From contig NC_019745.1 of NCBI RefSeq assembly GCF_000317555.1, positions 2,232,001 to 2,296,000 of the forward strand: a DNA stretch of 64,000 nt, given 5' to 3'. The first letter of the stretch is position 1. Each line of letters opens with the position of its first letter. The position numbers and the translations under genes were made by a program. Below are positions 44,511 to 52,175 of this stretch, in pieces. The notes under the pieces were generated by a model. The model did not search any database, was not told the DNA's origin, and was given only the letters and a program-made list of their open reading frames with translations. The stretch comes from Gloeocapsa sp. PCC 7428 (lineage in GTDB: Bacteria; Cyanobacteriota; Cyanobacteriia; Cyanobacteriales; Chroococcidiopsidaceae).

Positions 44511-45875
44511 ATGGGTATCGCTACAATTAATCCCGCAACAGGGGAAACGCTGAAAACGTTTCAGCCGCTGACCGATGCCGAAATTGCAGCTAGACTGAAA
44601 CAAGCACAAACAGCCTTTGAGCAGTATCATTGGTTGTCAATTGCCGAGCGATCGCAGTTTATGCAGGCTGCGGCAGAGATATTAGAGCAACAAAAAGCGG
44701 AATACGCGAAATTAATGACCCTAGAAATGGGGAAACCGTTACAAAGTGCGATCGCCGAAGTTGAAAAATGCGCGTTGGTATGCCGTTATTATGCAGAACA
44801 TGCTGCTGAGTTTCTCACAGATGTCGCCGTCAAAACAGACGCAAGTCAGAGTTTTATCCGCTATCAACCGTTAGGAATCATTCTAGCAGTTATGCCGTGG
44901 AATTTTCCATTTTGGCAAGTTTTTCGATTTGCAGCACCCGCGTTGATGGCAGGAAACGTAGGCATACTCAAACACGCGTCGAATGTACCGCAGTGCGCAT
45001 TAGCAATTGAAGATATTATCCAACGTGCGGGTTTTCCCCTAGGAGTTTTTCAAACGTTGTTAGTAGGTGTTGACAAAGTCCCCGCGTTGATTGAAGATGA
45101 ACGCGTCAAAGCGGCAACGTTAACCGGAAGCGAACCCGCAGGCGCAAGTTTAGCCGCCCATGCTGGTAAACAAATAAAGAAAACGGTACTCGAATTAGGC
45201 GGTAGCGATCCGTTTATTGTGTTAGCAAGTGCTGACATTGAAACAGCTGCGGCAACGGCTACTACCGCAAGAATGCTTAATAATGGTCAGTCGTGTATTG
45301 CTGCTAAACGGTTTATCGTTGAAGATGCGATCGCCGACAAATTTGAGAAATTATTGATAGAACACTTTCAAGCGCTCAAAGTGGGCGATCCGATGCATCC
45401 TGATACCCATATTGGACCATTGGCAACGCCAGGAATTTTGCAAGATTTAGATCAGCAAGTGCAAACTTGCGTTGAAAGTGGCGCAAAAGTTCTCGTAGGG
45501 GGAAAACCGTTATCGCGTCCAGGAAACTACTATCCACCAACGATTTTAAGCGAGATTCCTGCGGGTTCTGCGGCGTACAACGAAGAATTTTTTGGTCCAG
45601 TGGCACTTTTATTTCGCGTTCCCGATATCGACGCAGCGATTCAACTTGCCAACAGTACGCCGTTCGGGTTGGGTGCTAGTGCTTGGACTAACGACGAACA
45701 TCAACGCGATCGCCTGATTTCCGAATTAGAAGCAGGTGCGGTTTTTATTAATGGTTTAGTGAAATCCGATCCGCGTATGCCCTTTGGTGGAATTAAACGT
45801 TCCGGCTATGGTAGGGAATTGGGCATTCAAGGTATCCATGAGTTTGTCAATGTTAAAACAGTGTGGATAACGTAG
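44511..45875 (+). CDS. Succinate-semialdehyde dehydrogenase (2-OG bypass)
   Basis: A 454-residue aldehyde dehydrogenase. The catalytic Cys lies in NNGQSCIAAKRF, the general base Glu in VLELGGSDPF, and the cofactor motif is TLTGSEPAGASLA. A neighbouring AAPALMAGN block completes the fold. It lies 43 bp before the 2-oxoglutarate decarboxylase gene, the gene pair shown in Synechococcus 7002 to convert 2-oxoglutarate through succinic semialdehyde to succinate, closing the cyanobacterial TCA cycle. On that basis it is called SSADH rather than another aldehyde dehydrogenase. Confidence 0.88.
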   Translation: MGIATINPATGETLKTFQPLTDAEIAARLKQAQTAFEQYHWLSIAERSQFMQAAAEILEQQKAEYAKLMTLEMGKPLQSAIAEVEKCALVCRYYAEHAAEFLTDVAVKTDASQSFIRYQPLGIILAVMPWNFPFWQVFRFAAPALMAGNVGILKHASNVPQCALAIEDIIQRAGFPLGVFQTLLVGVDKVPALIEDERVKAATLTGSEPAGASLAAHAGKQIKKTVLELGGSDPFIVLASADIETAAATATTARMLNNGQSCIAAKRFIVEDAIADKFEKLLIEHFQALKVGDPMHPDTHIGPLATPGILQDLDQQVQTCVESGAKVLVGGKPLSRPGNYYPPTILSEIPAGSAAYNEEFFGPVALLFRVPDIDAAIQLANSTPFGLGASAWTNDEHQRDRLISELEAGAVFINGLVKSDPRMPFGGIKRSGYGRELGIQGIHEFVNVKTVWIT

Positions 45876-45918
45876 AGGCATAGCATTGCCATGCCGTACC
45901 TAAGGAGAAGAATATTCA

Positions 45919-47556
45919 ATGAATACAGCAGAATTATTAGTGCAATGCCTAGAAAACGAAGGCGTGCGCTACGTTTTTGGCTTGCCAGGAGAAGAGAATT
46001 TACACGTCCTCGAAGCGCTGAAAAATTCTTCGATTCAATTTATCACGACGCGACACGAACAAGGTGCAGCGTTTATGGCAGACGTCTACGGACGCTTAAC
46101 TGGAAAAGCGGGCGTGTGTCTTTCGACATTAGGTCCTGGGGCGACGAATTTAATGACAGGAGTTGCTGACGCGAATTTAGACGGCGCGCCATTGGTCGCA
46201 ATTACCGGACAAGTGGGAACAGATCAAATGCACATCGAAGCCCACCAGTATTTAGATTTAGTGGCAATGTTTGCACCTGTAACAAAGTGGAATACGCAAA
46301 TTGTTCGTCCTAGTAATACACCCGAAATTGTCAGGAAAGCTTTTAAGCGATCGCAAAGTGAAAAACCTGGTGCGGTTCATATTGATTTACCAGAAAATAT
46401 TGCCGCAATGCCTGCGACTGGTAATCCTTTAAAGACGGACAAATTAGAAAGAACATACGCGGCGTTTCATAGTATTACTGAGGCAGCAACAGCGATTTCC
46501 AATGCACATAACCCGATTATTCTCGTTGGTAACGGCGCGATTCGTGCTGATGCAAGTGAAGCTGTCACTGAGTTTGCTACACAACTAAATATTCCGGTTG
46601 CTAATACTTTTATGGGGAAAGGCGTGATTCCTTATAAGCACCCACTAGCATTATGGTCAGTGGGTTTGCAACAACGCGATTATATTAATTGTGGTTTTGA
46701 TAATACTGATTTAGTTATTGCAATTGGCTATGATTTAATCGAGTATTCCCCGAAAAAATGGAATCCTGATGGCAAAATTCCAATCGTTCATATTGGGGAA
46801 ACTCCCGCAGAAATTGATAGTAGTTATATTCCTCTGGTTGAAGTTGTTGGCGATATTTCGGATTCGTTATACGAAATTTTAAAACGCGCAGACCGCGACG
46901 ATAAACCCGATCCTTATGCCTTAGAATTACGCGCAGATATCCGCGCCGATTACGAACAATACGCCAACGATGATGGCTTCCCGATTAAACCCCAAAAACT
47001 CATCTATGACTTGCGCCAAGTGATGGGGCCGGAAGATATTGTGATTTCGGATGTCGGGGCGCATAAGATGTGGATTGCACGACATTATCATTGCGATCGC
47101 CCAAATACGTGTTTAATTTCTAATGGCTTTGCGGCGATGGGAATTGCGATTCCTGGCGCGGTAGCGGCGAAACTTGTTTATCCTCATCGGAAAATTGTAG
47201 CAGCCACGGGTGATGGTGGTTTTATGATGAACTGCCAAGAGTTAGAAACTGCATTAAGGGTTGGTACGCCGTTTGTTACTTTGATTTTTAATGACGGTGG
47301 TTATGGCTTAATTGAATGGAAGCAGCGCAATCAATTTGGCAGATCTTCTTTTGTCCATTTTGGTAATCCTGATTTTGTGAAATTAGCGGAAAGCATGGGA
47401 CTCAAAGGCTATCGCGTTGAAGCGACAACCGATTTTATTCCTATTTTGAAAACAGCGTTGGCGCAGGATGTTCCTACGGTGATTGATTGTCCGGTTGATT
47501 ATCAGGAAAATTATCGGTTTACGCAACGGGCGGGAGAGTTGAATTGTATTGTGTAG
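45919..47556 (+). CDS. 2-Oxoglutarate decarboxylase (ThDP-dependent, acetolactate synthase-like)
   Basis: A 545-residue thiamine-diphosphate enzyme of the acetolactate synthase fold. The N-terminal PYR domain has FGLPGEENLHVLEAL with its activating Glu, and TRHEQGAAFMADVYGR. The C-terminal ThDP motif is GDGGFMMNCQELETALRVGTP, ending NDGGYG. Many such proteins are annotated ilvB, but the preceding SSADH gene and the GEENLH wording match the cyanobacterial 2-OG decarboxylase that makes succinic semialdehyde. AAGGAG lies 12 nt before the ATG. Operon with the dehydrogenase is likely. Confidence 0.86.
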   Translation: MNTAELLVQCLENEGVRYVFGLPGEENLHVLEALKNSSIQFITTRHEQGAAFMADVYGRLTGKAGVCLSTLGPGATNLMTGVADANLDGAPLVAITGQVGTDQMHIEAHQYLDLVAMFAPVTKWNTQIVRPSNTPEIVRKAFKRSQSEKPGAVHIDLPENIAAMPATGNPLKTDKLERTYAAFHSITEAATAISNAHNPIILVGNGAIRADASEAVTEFATQLNIPVANTFMGKGVIPYKHPLALWSVGLQQRDYINCGFDNTDLVIAIGYDLIEYSPKKWNPDGKIPIVHIGETPAEIDSSYIPLVEVVGDISDSLYEILKRADRDDKPDPYALELRADIRADYEQYANDDGFPIKPQKLIYDLRQVMGPEDIVISDVGAHKMWIARHYHCDRPNTCLISNGFAAMGIAIPGAVAAKLVYPHRKIVAATGDGGFMMNCQELETALRVGTPFVTLIFNDGGYGLIEWKQRNQFGRSSFVHFGNPDFVKLAESMGLKGYRVEATTDFIPILKTALAQDVPTVIDCPVDYQENYRFTQRAGELNCIV

Positions 47557-47654
47557 CAAGTTTTAATCAAGGGTAAACGAACCACTTCAGCCGCAGAGGA
47601 AGATTGGAGGGTTTTTTCCTGTAGTTAATAAATATTGCTTGAGTAGTAGTATGA

Positions 47655-47757
47655 TTTGATACATTTTATCGGGAGCGTTTGTATCAAAAATAAAGCCGAT
47701 GATTAATCAAGCATAGACAACAAGACTATGCAATTTATTGTCTAGTAGCACGGCTTT
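47655..47757. repeat. Two adjacent hairpins between the 2-OG decarboxylase and the amidase
   Basis: The first is TTTGATACA (47655-47663) with TGTATCAAA (47680-47688). The second is nested: AAAGCCG (47692-47698) with CGGCTTT (47751-47757), enclosing TAGACAA (47714-47720) with TTGTCTA (47738-47744). There is no T-tract after either, so they do not look like simple terminators. Confidence 0.55.
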
Positions 47758-47774
47758 GTTGATGGTAGGGGTAA

Positions 47775-48971
47775 ATGAGGAATAATGTAACGTTGAGATT
47801 CAAGATTAAGCGCGTTTTAGAAAGATTCACTCTCAAATGGCGGATAGTAGGAGTTTTCGCGGGAATAGGATTACTTTTGTGCAGTTTGAATGGAGTTGCT
47901 TGGTCTTCACCTACGGCTACACCCGTCAGAACGCATCGGATTATGTCTACTCCAGAAAATGTGATCTGGGGAGAACTGTTTAAACCGGAAAGTCGTCCGA
48001 TCGCACGGGTAAGATCAGGCGATCGCATTATTATGCAAACGGTGTCGCACGAGGGAATTTTACCAGATCAAGGCGATACTGCTGCCTTTTTCAATCAAGG
48101 AGGAATTCCGCAAAATCTCAAAAGTCGAGTGACTCAAAATAAGATTTTACCAGACCAACTCAAAGTCAAATCGGCAGTAAAGAAAACAGGTCCAGGTCCC
48201 CACGTCATTACGGGTCCAATCTATGTAGAAGGGGCGCAGCCAGGCGATACGCTTGAAATCAAAACACTAGCAATTGATTACCGCGTTCCTTACGGTGTCA
48301 TTTCTAATCGCCACAGTCGCGGTGCGCTTCCTGGAGAATATCCCCTCAATAATGCCCCGATTTATTCGCGGGTTATTCCTTTAGATACTAAGCGGGAAAT
48401 TGGGATTTTTCAACCAGAAAATAACTTACCTCCAATTCAACTACCATTAGATCCATTTATGGGAATTATGGGGGTTGTCCCTGCAAACCGCGAGGAAGCA
48501 GCTAATTCAGTTCCTCCAGGCAACTATGGCGGTAATATTGATATTAAACTCTTGGGTCGAGGTTCGAGTTTATATCTACCTGTTCAGGTTCCTGGGGCAT
48601 TATTTTACGCGGGAGATCCGCATTGCGCGCAAGCTAACGGTGAAGTGGCTTTAACGGCAATCGAATGTTCTTTAACTCCCACATTTGAACTTGTGTTGCA
48701 TAAAAACATGAAGTTAGATACACCAATGGGAGAAACAAAAGATGCATGGATTGCGGTTGGTTTGGATGAAGATTTAGATGAAGCGATGAAAAAATCTGTT
48801 CGCGAATATCTTGAAATTGCTAACAGTAAATATGGAATGACAAAGCAAGATGCTTTATTAGTTGGTAGTGCAGCTATTGATTTTGAAGTTTCACAAGTTG
48901 TCGATATTGTCAAGGGCATTCACGGCGTAGTTCCTAAAGAATTATTCCGCGATCTTAAACCTCAGTCGTAG
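47775..48971 (+). CDS. Acetamidase/formamidase family protein, exported or membrane-anchored
   Basis: A 398-residue protein of the FmdA/AmdA family. The N-terminus is basic, followed by a hydrophobic segment (IVGVFAGIGLLLCSLNGVAWS), here given as IVGVFAGIGLLLC, that acts as a signal or anchor. Core features include GPGPHVITGPIYVEGAQPGD, NYGGNIDIKLLGRGSSLYLPV and GALFYAGDPHCAQANGEVALTAIE, the last being the family's metal/substrate region. Members hydrolyse formamide or acetamide to ammonia and acid. An extracytoplasmic location is unusual and suggests a periplasmic substrate. A hairpin (CACCTCT/AGAGGTG, 49003-49031) follows the stop. Confidence 0.8.
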   Translation: MRNNVTLRFKIKRVLERFTLKWRIVGVFAGIGLLLCSLNGVAWSSPTATPVRTHRIMSTPENVIWGELFKPESRPIARVRSGDRIIMQTVSHEGILPDQGDTAAFFNQGGIPQNLKSRVTQNKILPDQLKVKSAVKKTGPGPHVITGPIYVEGAQPGDTLEIKTLAIDYRVPYGVISNRHSRGALPGEYPLNNAPIYSRVIPLDTKREIGIFQPENNLPPIQLPLDPFMGIMGVVPANREEAANSVPPGNYGGNIDIKLLGRGSSLYLPVQVPGALFYAGDPHCAQANGEVALTAIECSLTPTFELVLHKNMKLDTPMGETKDAWIAVGLDEDLDEAMKKSVREYLEIANSKYGMTKQDALLVGSAAIDFEVSQVVDIVKGIHGVVPKELFRDLKPQS

Positions 48972-49083
48972 CTAACTCTACAGCAGTATTACTCCTGTCT
49001 CGCACCTCTTTGATTTCATAAACTAGAGGTGTGATTTCTTGTATGGTTGTGTTGAGATTAATACTGTTGTAAGGAGAATAAGT

Positions 49084-49398
49084 GTGTCCGACAACAAAGA
49101 ACTAGACATTATCGATGCGGCTTCATCTGTAAGCGATAGTAATAAAGAAGTGTTAGTCGAAATTTTACTCAATGGTGGGTTTCGGTATCAAATTAAAGTC
49201 AAATCGGATAATCCATTATTGCGTAGCTTGATTGCGGCTTTTTTGGCACGCACTCAGGGAAAACAAGATAGCTATTTATTTCAAATTCCCATCGACGAAA
49301 ATAAATCAAGCCTTTGCTTTACAAGCGATCATCTCGTGGGGCTAGTGACACAACCGCCAATTTTGCTACGTAGAAAGCAGGAGGTAGAGACTGAGTAA
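49084..49398 (+). CDS. Conserved hypothetical protein (104 residues)
   Basis: The GTG at 49084 (product MSDNKELDIIDAASSVSD) is chosen because AAGGAG (49070-49075) sits 8 nt upstream; the longer frame from 49039 crosses this site. The protein is soluble and mixed alpha/beta: EVLVEILLNGGFRYQIKVKSDNP, LRSLIAAFLARTQGK and YLFQIPIDENKSSLCFTSDHLVGL. I do not recognise the domain. It follows the amidase gene and precedes xth, with a MITE-like repeat between it and xth. Confidence 0.6.
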   Translation: MSDNKELDIIDAASSVSDSNKEVLVEILLNGGFRYQIKVKSDNPLLRSLIAAFLARTQGKQDSYLFQIPIDENKSSLCFTSDHLVGLVTQPPILLRRKQEVETE

Positions 49399-49494
49399 TT
49401 TTGCTGTATGGACGATCGCAAACAGAAGACTATAATCAAGTTCCACGGGTGTGGCAGACTAATAAGCTAAAGGTAGCTCGTGCTGATTGCTAAT

Positions 49495-49588
49495 TATAGC
49501 AGAGGTCAGGGGTCAGCGTTAAATCTCCCTCAGGCAAGTCACTACGAGCTTCTATCTATAATGTCCTAACTCTGTTGACATGGCTATA
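49495..49588 (+). repeat. MITE-like repeat unit (TATAGCAG family), copy 4
   Basis: It starts TATAGCAGAGGTCAG and ends GGCTATA, most similar to the unit at 13618-13701, including CTCCCTCAGGCAAGTCACTA (49532-49551 area). It ends 4 bp before the xth ATG, so it must supply the 5' untranslated region and perhaps the promoter of that gene. Confidence 0.75.
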
Positions 49589-49592
49589 CTTG

Positions 49593-50384
49593 ATGCAAAT
49601 TGCCACTTGGAACGTTAATTCAATTCGGACTCGCCAAGAACACGTTGTCGCTTGGTTGCAGCAAAATCCTGTTGATGTGTTATGTTTGCAGGAAACCAAA
49701 GTTGTCGATGCAGATTTTCCGCGATCGCCTTTTGAACAACTTGGCTATCACATTTATGCTTCTGGACAAAAATCATACAATGGTGTGGCAATTCTCAGCC
49801 GTTTGCCGTTAACTGAGGTCAGTACAGGATTTACACCAATATTAGGCGAGGCGATCGCCGACTTATCCGAACTTGATGCGCAAAAACGTCTGATTACGGG
49901 GGTAACAGCAAATGTGCGGATTGTGAATCTTTACGTCCCAAATGGCGCAGCAGTTGGTAGTGATAAGTATGAATATAAATTGCGGTGGTTGCAAGTTTTA
50001 CGCGAATACCTGCGATCGCTTTTAGTTTTATCCGCTAACATTTGTATCTGTGGTGACTTCAATATTGCACCCGAAGACCGCGATCTACACGATCCCGCAA
50101 TTCTTACAGGACACATCATGGCATCAGAACTTGAGCGGCAAGCACTGCGTGAAATCGTAGAATTAGGCTTTAGCGATGCTTTTCGTAAATTTACTTCTGA
50201 AGCAGGACACTACACCTGGTGGGACTATCGCGGTGGCGCTTTTCGGCGTAACCTAGGTTGGAGAATTGACCATCACTATCTTACTTCGGATCTATACAAA
50301 CAAGCAAAAAGCTGCTTTATTGATATCACTCCACGAAAGTTACCAAAACCAAGCGATCATGCTCCTGTTGTTGTCGAATTTTAG
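49593..50384 (+). CDS. xth: Exodeoxyribonuclease III
   Basis: A 263-residue ExoIII/APE1-type enzyme for abasic-site repair. It starts MQIATWNVNSIRTRQEH at 49593; a start 18 bp earlier would lie inside the repeat. Catalytic blocks are WNVNSIR, LCLQETKV (metal Glu), ICGDFNIAPEDRDLHDP (Asp-Asn pair), and the C-terminal SDHAPVVVEF with the catalytic Asp-His. The WRIDHHYLTSDL motif is also present. The whole upstream region consists of a MITE-like repeat. Confidence 0.94.
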   Translation: MQIATWNVNSIRTRQEHVVAWLQQNPVDVLCLQETKVVDADFPRSPFEQLGYHIYASGQKSYNGVAILSRLPLTEVSTGFTPILGEAIADLSELDAQKRLITGVTANVRIVNLYVPNGAAVGSDKYEYKLRWLQVLREYLRSLLVLSANICICGDFNIAPEDRDLHDPAILTGHIMASELERQALREIVELGFSDAFRKFTSEAGHYTWWDYRGGAFRRNLGWRIDHHYLTSDLYKQAKSCFIDITPRKLPKPSDHAPVVVEF

Positions 50385-50450
50385 CTTTTAAACTTGGGAT
50401 TAGGAATTATTGGCGACTATCTACTATCAAACTTCAGGGACAATGCTGCT

Positions 50451-51326
50451 ATGTTTCTAGTCACAGGTGCAACAGGACAAATTGGGCGGAGAGTAGTCAG
50501 ATTGCTGCGACAACAGGGATTACCTGTACGTGCTTTTGTTCGGCTTAATTCTCGCTATGGAGAGTTGGAACACCGAGGGGCAGATATTTTTATTGGTGAT
50601 TTGCGCCAAGAGAAGGATATTCAAAAAGCTTGTCAAGGAGTGCAGTACATTATTAGTACGCATGGTTCGGATGGCGATGCTTTAGCACTAGATTACCGCG
50701 CCAACATCGAATTAATTGACCACGCGCAAGCACAACAGGTGCGACACTTTGTCTTTATTTCGGTATTGGGTGCAGATCGTGGCTATGAAGATGCTCCCAC
50801 ATTCAAAGCCAAACGCGCAGTCGAACAATATCTCCAAGCGAGTGGTTTAAATTATACGATTTTTCGCCCTGCTGGATTATCATCGAATCTGCTATCACTT
50901 GCTGAACGATTTCGCCAAACACGAATGTATTTATTGATAGGCGATCCCAAAAATCGCACTTCAATTGTCAGTACAGACGATTTAGCGCAAATGGTGGTGA
51001 AGTCGGTTTCGGTTGGCGGCGCAAAAAACCAAATCTTACCCGTAGGAGGACCAGAAATTTTACAGCGTGAAGACATTCCCCACATTTTTGGTCGCGTTTT
51101 TAATCAAGAACCAATCATTATTAATCCACCCTTATTTGTTGTCGATGGTTTTCGTACCGTATTAGGGTTACTCAATCCTCCAGTTCAGAAGACTTTAGGA
51201 ACCTTTCGCACTTTGCTTGCTAACGAGTTTTTCTGTACGCATGATGAAATTGCACACCTAGAATCAGTGTTTAATTTGAAATTAGAAACTTTAGAGAGTT
51301 TTCTCCGCCGCTATTTGGCGGTTTAG
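50451..51326 (+). CDS. NmrA-like atypical SDR (NAD(P)-binding)
   Basis: A 291-residue protein beginning MFLVTGATGQIGRRVVRLLR; an upstream in-frame ATG at 50394 adds 19 residues without family similarity. The glycine motif GATGQIG is NmrA/Ycf39-like, and the usual SDR catalytic Tyr-Lys is not evident. Further features are VFISVLGADRGYEDAPTFKAK and TIFRPAGLSSNLL. Members include NAD(P)H sensors, isoflavone reductases and PSII assembly factors, so function stays open. It begins 66 bp after xth. Confidence 0.78.
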   Translation: MFLVTGATGQIGRRVVRLLRQQGLPVRAFVRLNSRYGELEHRGADIFIGDLRQEKDIQKACQGVQYIISTHGSDGDALALDYRANIELIDHAQAQQVRHFVFISVLGADRGYEDAPTFKAKRAVEQYLQASGLNYTIFRPAGLSSNLLSLAERFRQTRMYLLIGDPKNRTSIVSTDDLAQMVVKSVSVGGAKNQILPVGGPEILQREDIPHIFGRVFNQEPIIINPPLFVVDGFRTVLGLLNPPVQKTLGTFRTLLANEFFCTHDEIAHLESVFNLKLETLESFLRRYLAV

Positions 51327-51463
51327 GTTAATCAGTGTGTAGACGTAATTAAATGGGTAATGAGAAAGCATTTAGCAATTCTCCCATAAGCTAATCGCTA
51401 CTTATTACCAATTACCAACTTTTTAGTGATGTTCATTTTTACCCACTTACTGAGTAGATACAA

Positions 51464-52117
51464 ATGACATTTTCAAACGCGATACACTCGCTTAGTGCAA
51501 TAGTCTTAGCTGGTGGGAAAAGTTCGCGGATGGGCGAAGATAAAGCTTTGCTACCGATTCAAGGAGTCCCACTGTTAAAACGCGTGTGTGATGTCGCTAG
51601 CAGCTTGTGCAATTTAGTTTATATTGTCACGCCTACACCTGAGAAATATCAACATTTATCCCTGAACAACTGCCAATTTGTGCGTGAAGTTCCACTTTCG
51701 CAAGAAAATCTAAGTACACCAACTTCAACTAAAGTCACTTTACCACTCCCACATGGTCCGTTAGTTGGTTTTGCACAGGGACTTGCGGTGGTGCAAACCG
51801 ATTGGGTATTATTACTTGCTTGCGATTTACCAAAACTGCAAATAGAGGTACTGCAAAATTGGGTAGAAGAGTTAGAAAATGTTCCTGAAGATGCGATCGC
51901 TGCTTTACCGCGTCAGGACAAGGGTTGGGACCCGTTGTGTGGCTTCTACCGCCGTAGTTGTTTACCTGTATTGAATGCTTTTATTACCCAAGGCGGGCGA
52001 TCGTTTCAAGCTTGGCTTGTACAACACCCTGTACGCGTTTTATCTTTACCGAATGCAGAAATGCTTTTCAACTGCAATACACCTGAGGATTTGGCTTTGG
52101 TAGATGATACTCGGTGA
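51464..52117 (+). CDS. mobA: Molybdenum cofactor guanylyltransferase MobA
   Basis: A 217-residue nucleotidyltransferase that joins GMP to molybdopterin. The N-terminal GTP-binding signature AIVLAGGKSSRMGEDKALLP is present, along with PLVGFAQGL and the metal-binding LLLACDLPKLQ. The C-terminus has the family's DPLCGFYRRS and FNCNTPEDL. Length is slightly longer than E. coli MobA because of a linker (SQENLSTPTSTKV). It is isolated; other moco genes are not in the window. It supports the presence of molybdoenzymes such as nitrate reductase. Confidence 0.92.
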   Translation: MTFSNAIHSLSAIVLAGGKSSRMGEDKALLPIQGVPLLKRVCDVASSLCNLVYIVTPTPEKYQHLSLNNCQFVREVPLSQENLSTPTSTKVTLPLPHGPLVGFAQGLAVVQTDWVLLLACDLPKLQIEVLQNWVEELENVPEDAIAALPRQDKGWDPLCGFYRRSCLPVLNAFITQGGRSFQAWLVQHPVRVLSLPNAEMLFNCNTPEDLALVDDTR

Positions 52118-52175
52118 CAGGTAATTGGTAATAGGTAGCGAATGTTCTTCTCAGTTACCAGCCTTGTTTGAGATA

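Noticed and set aside
45919-47556. Acetolactate synthase large subunit (ilvB) assignment
   Set aside because: Adjacent SSADH gene and sequence wording fit 2-oxoglutarate decarboxylase; no ilvN lies nearby.
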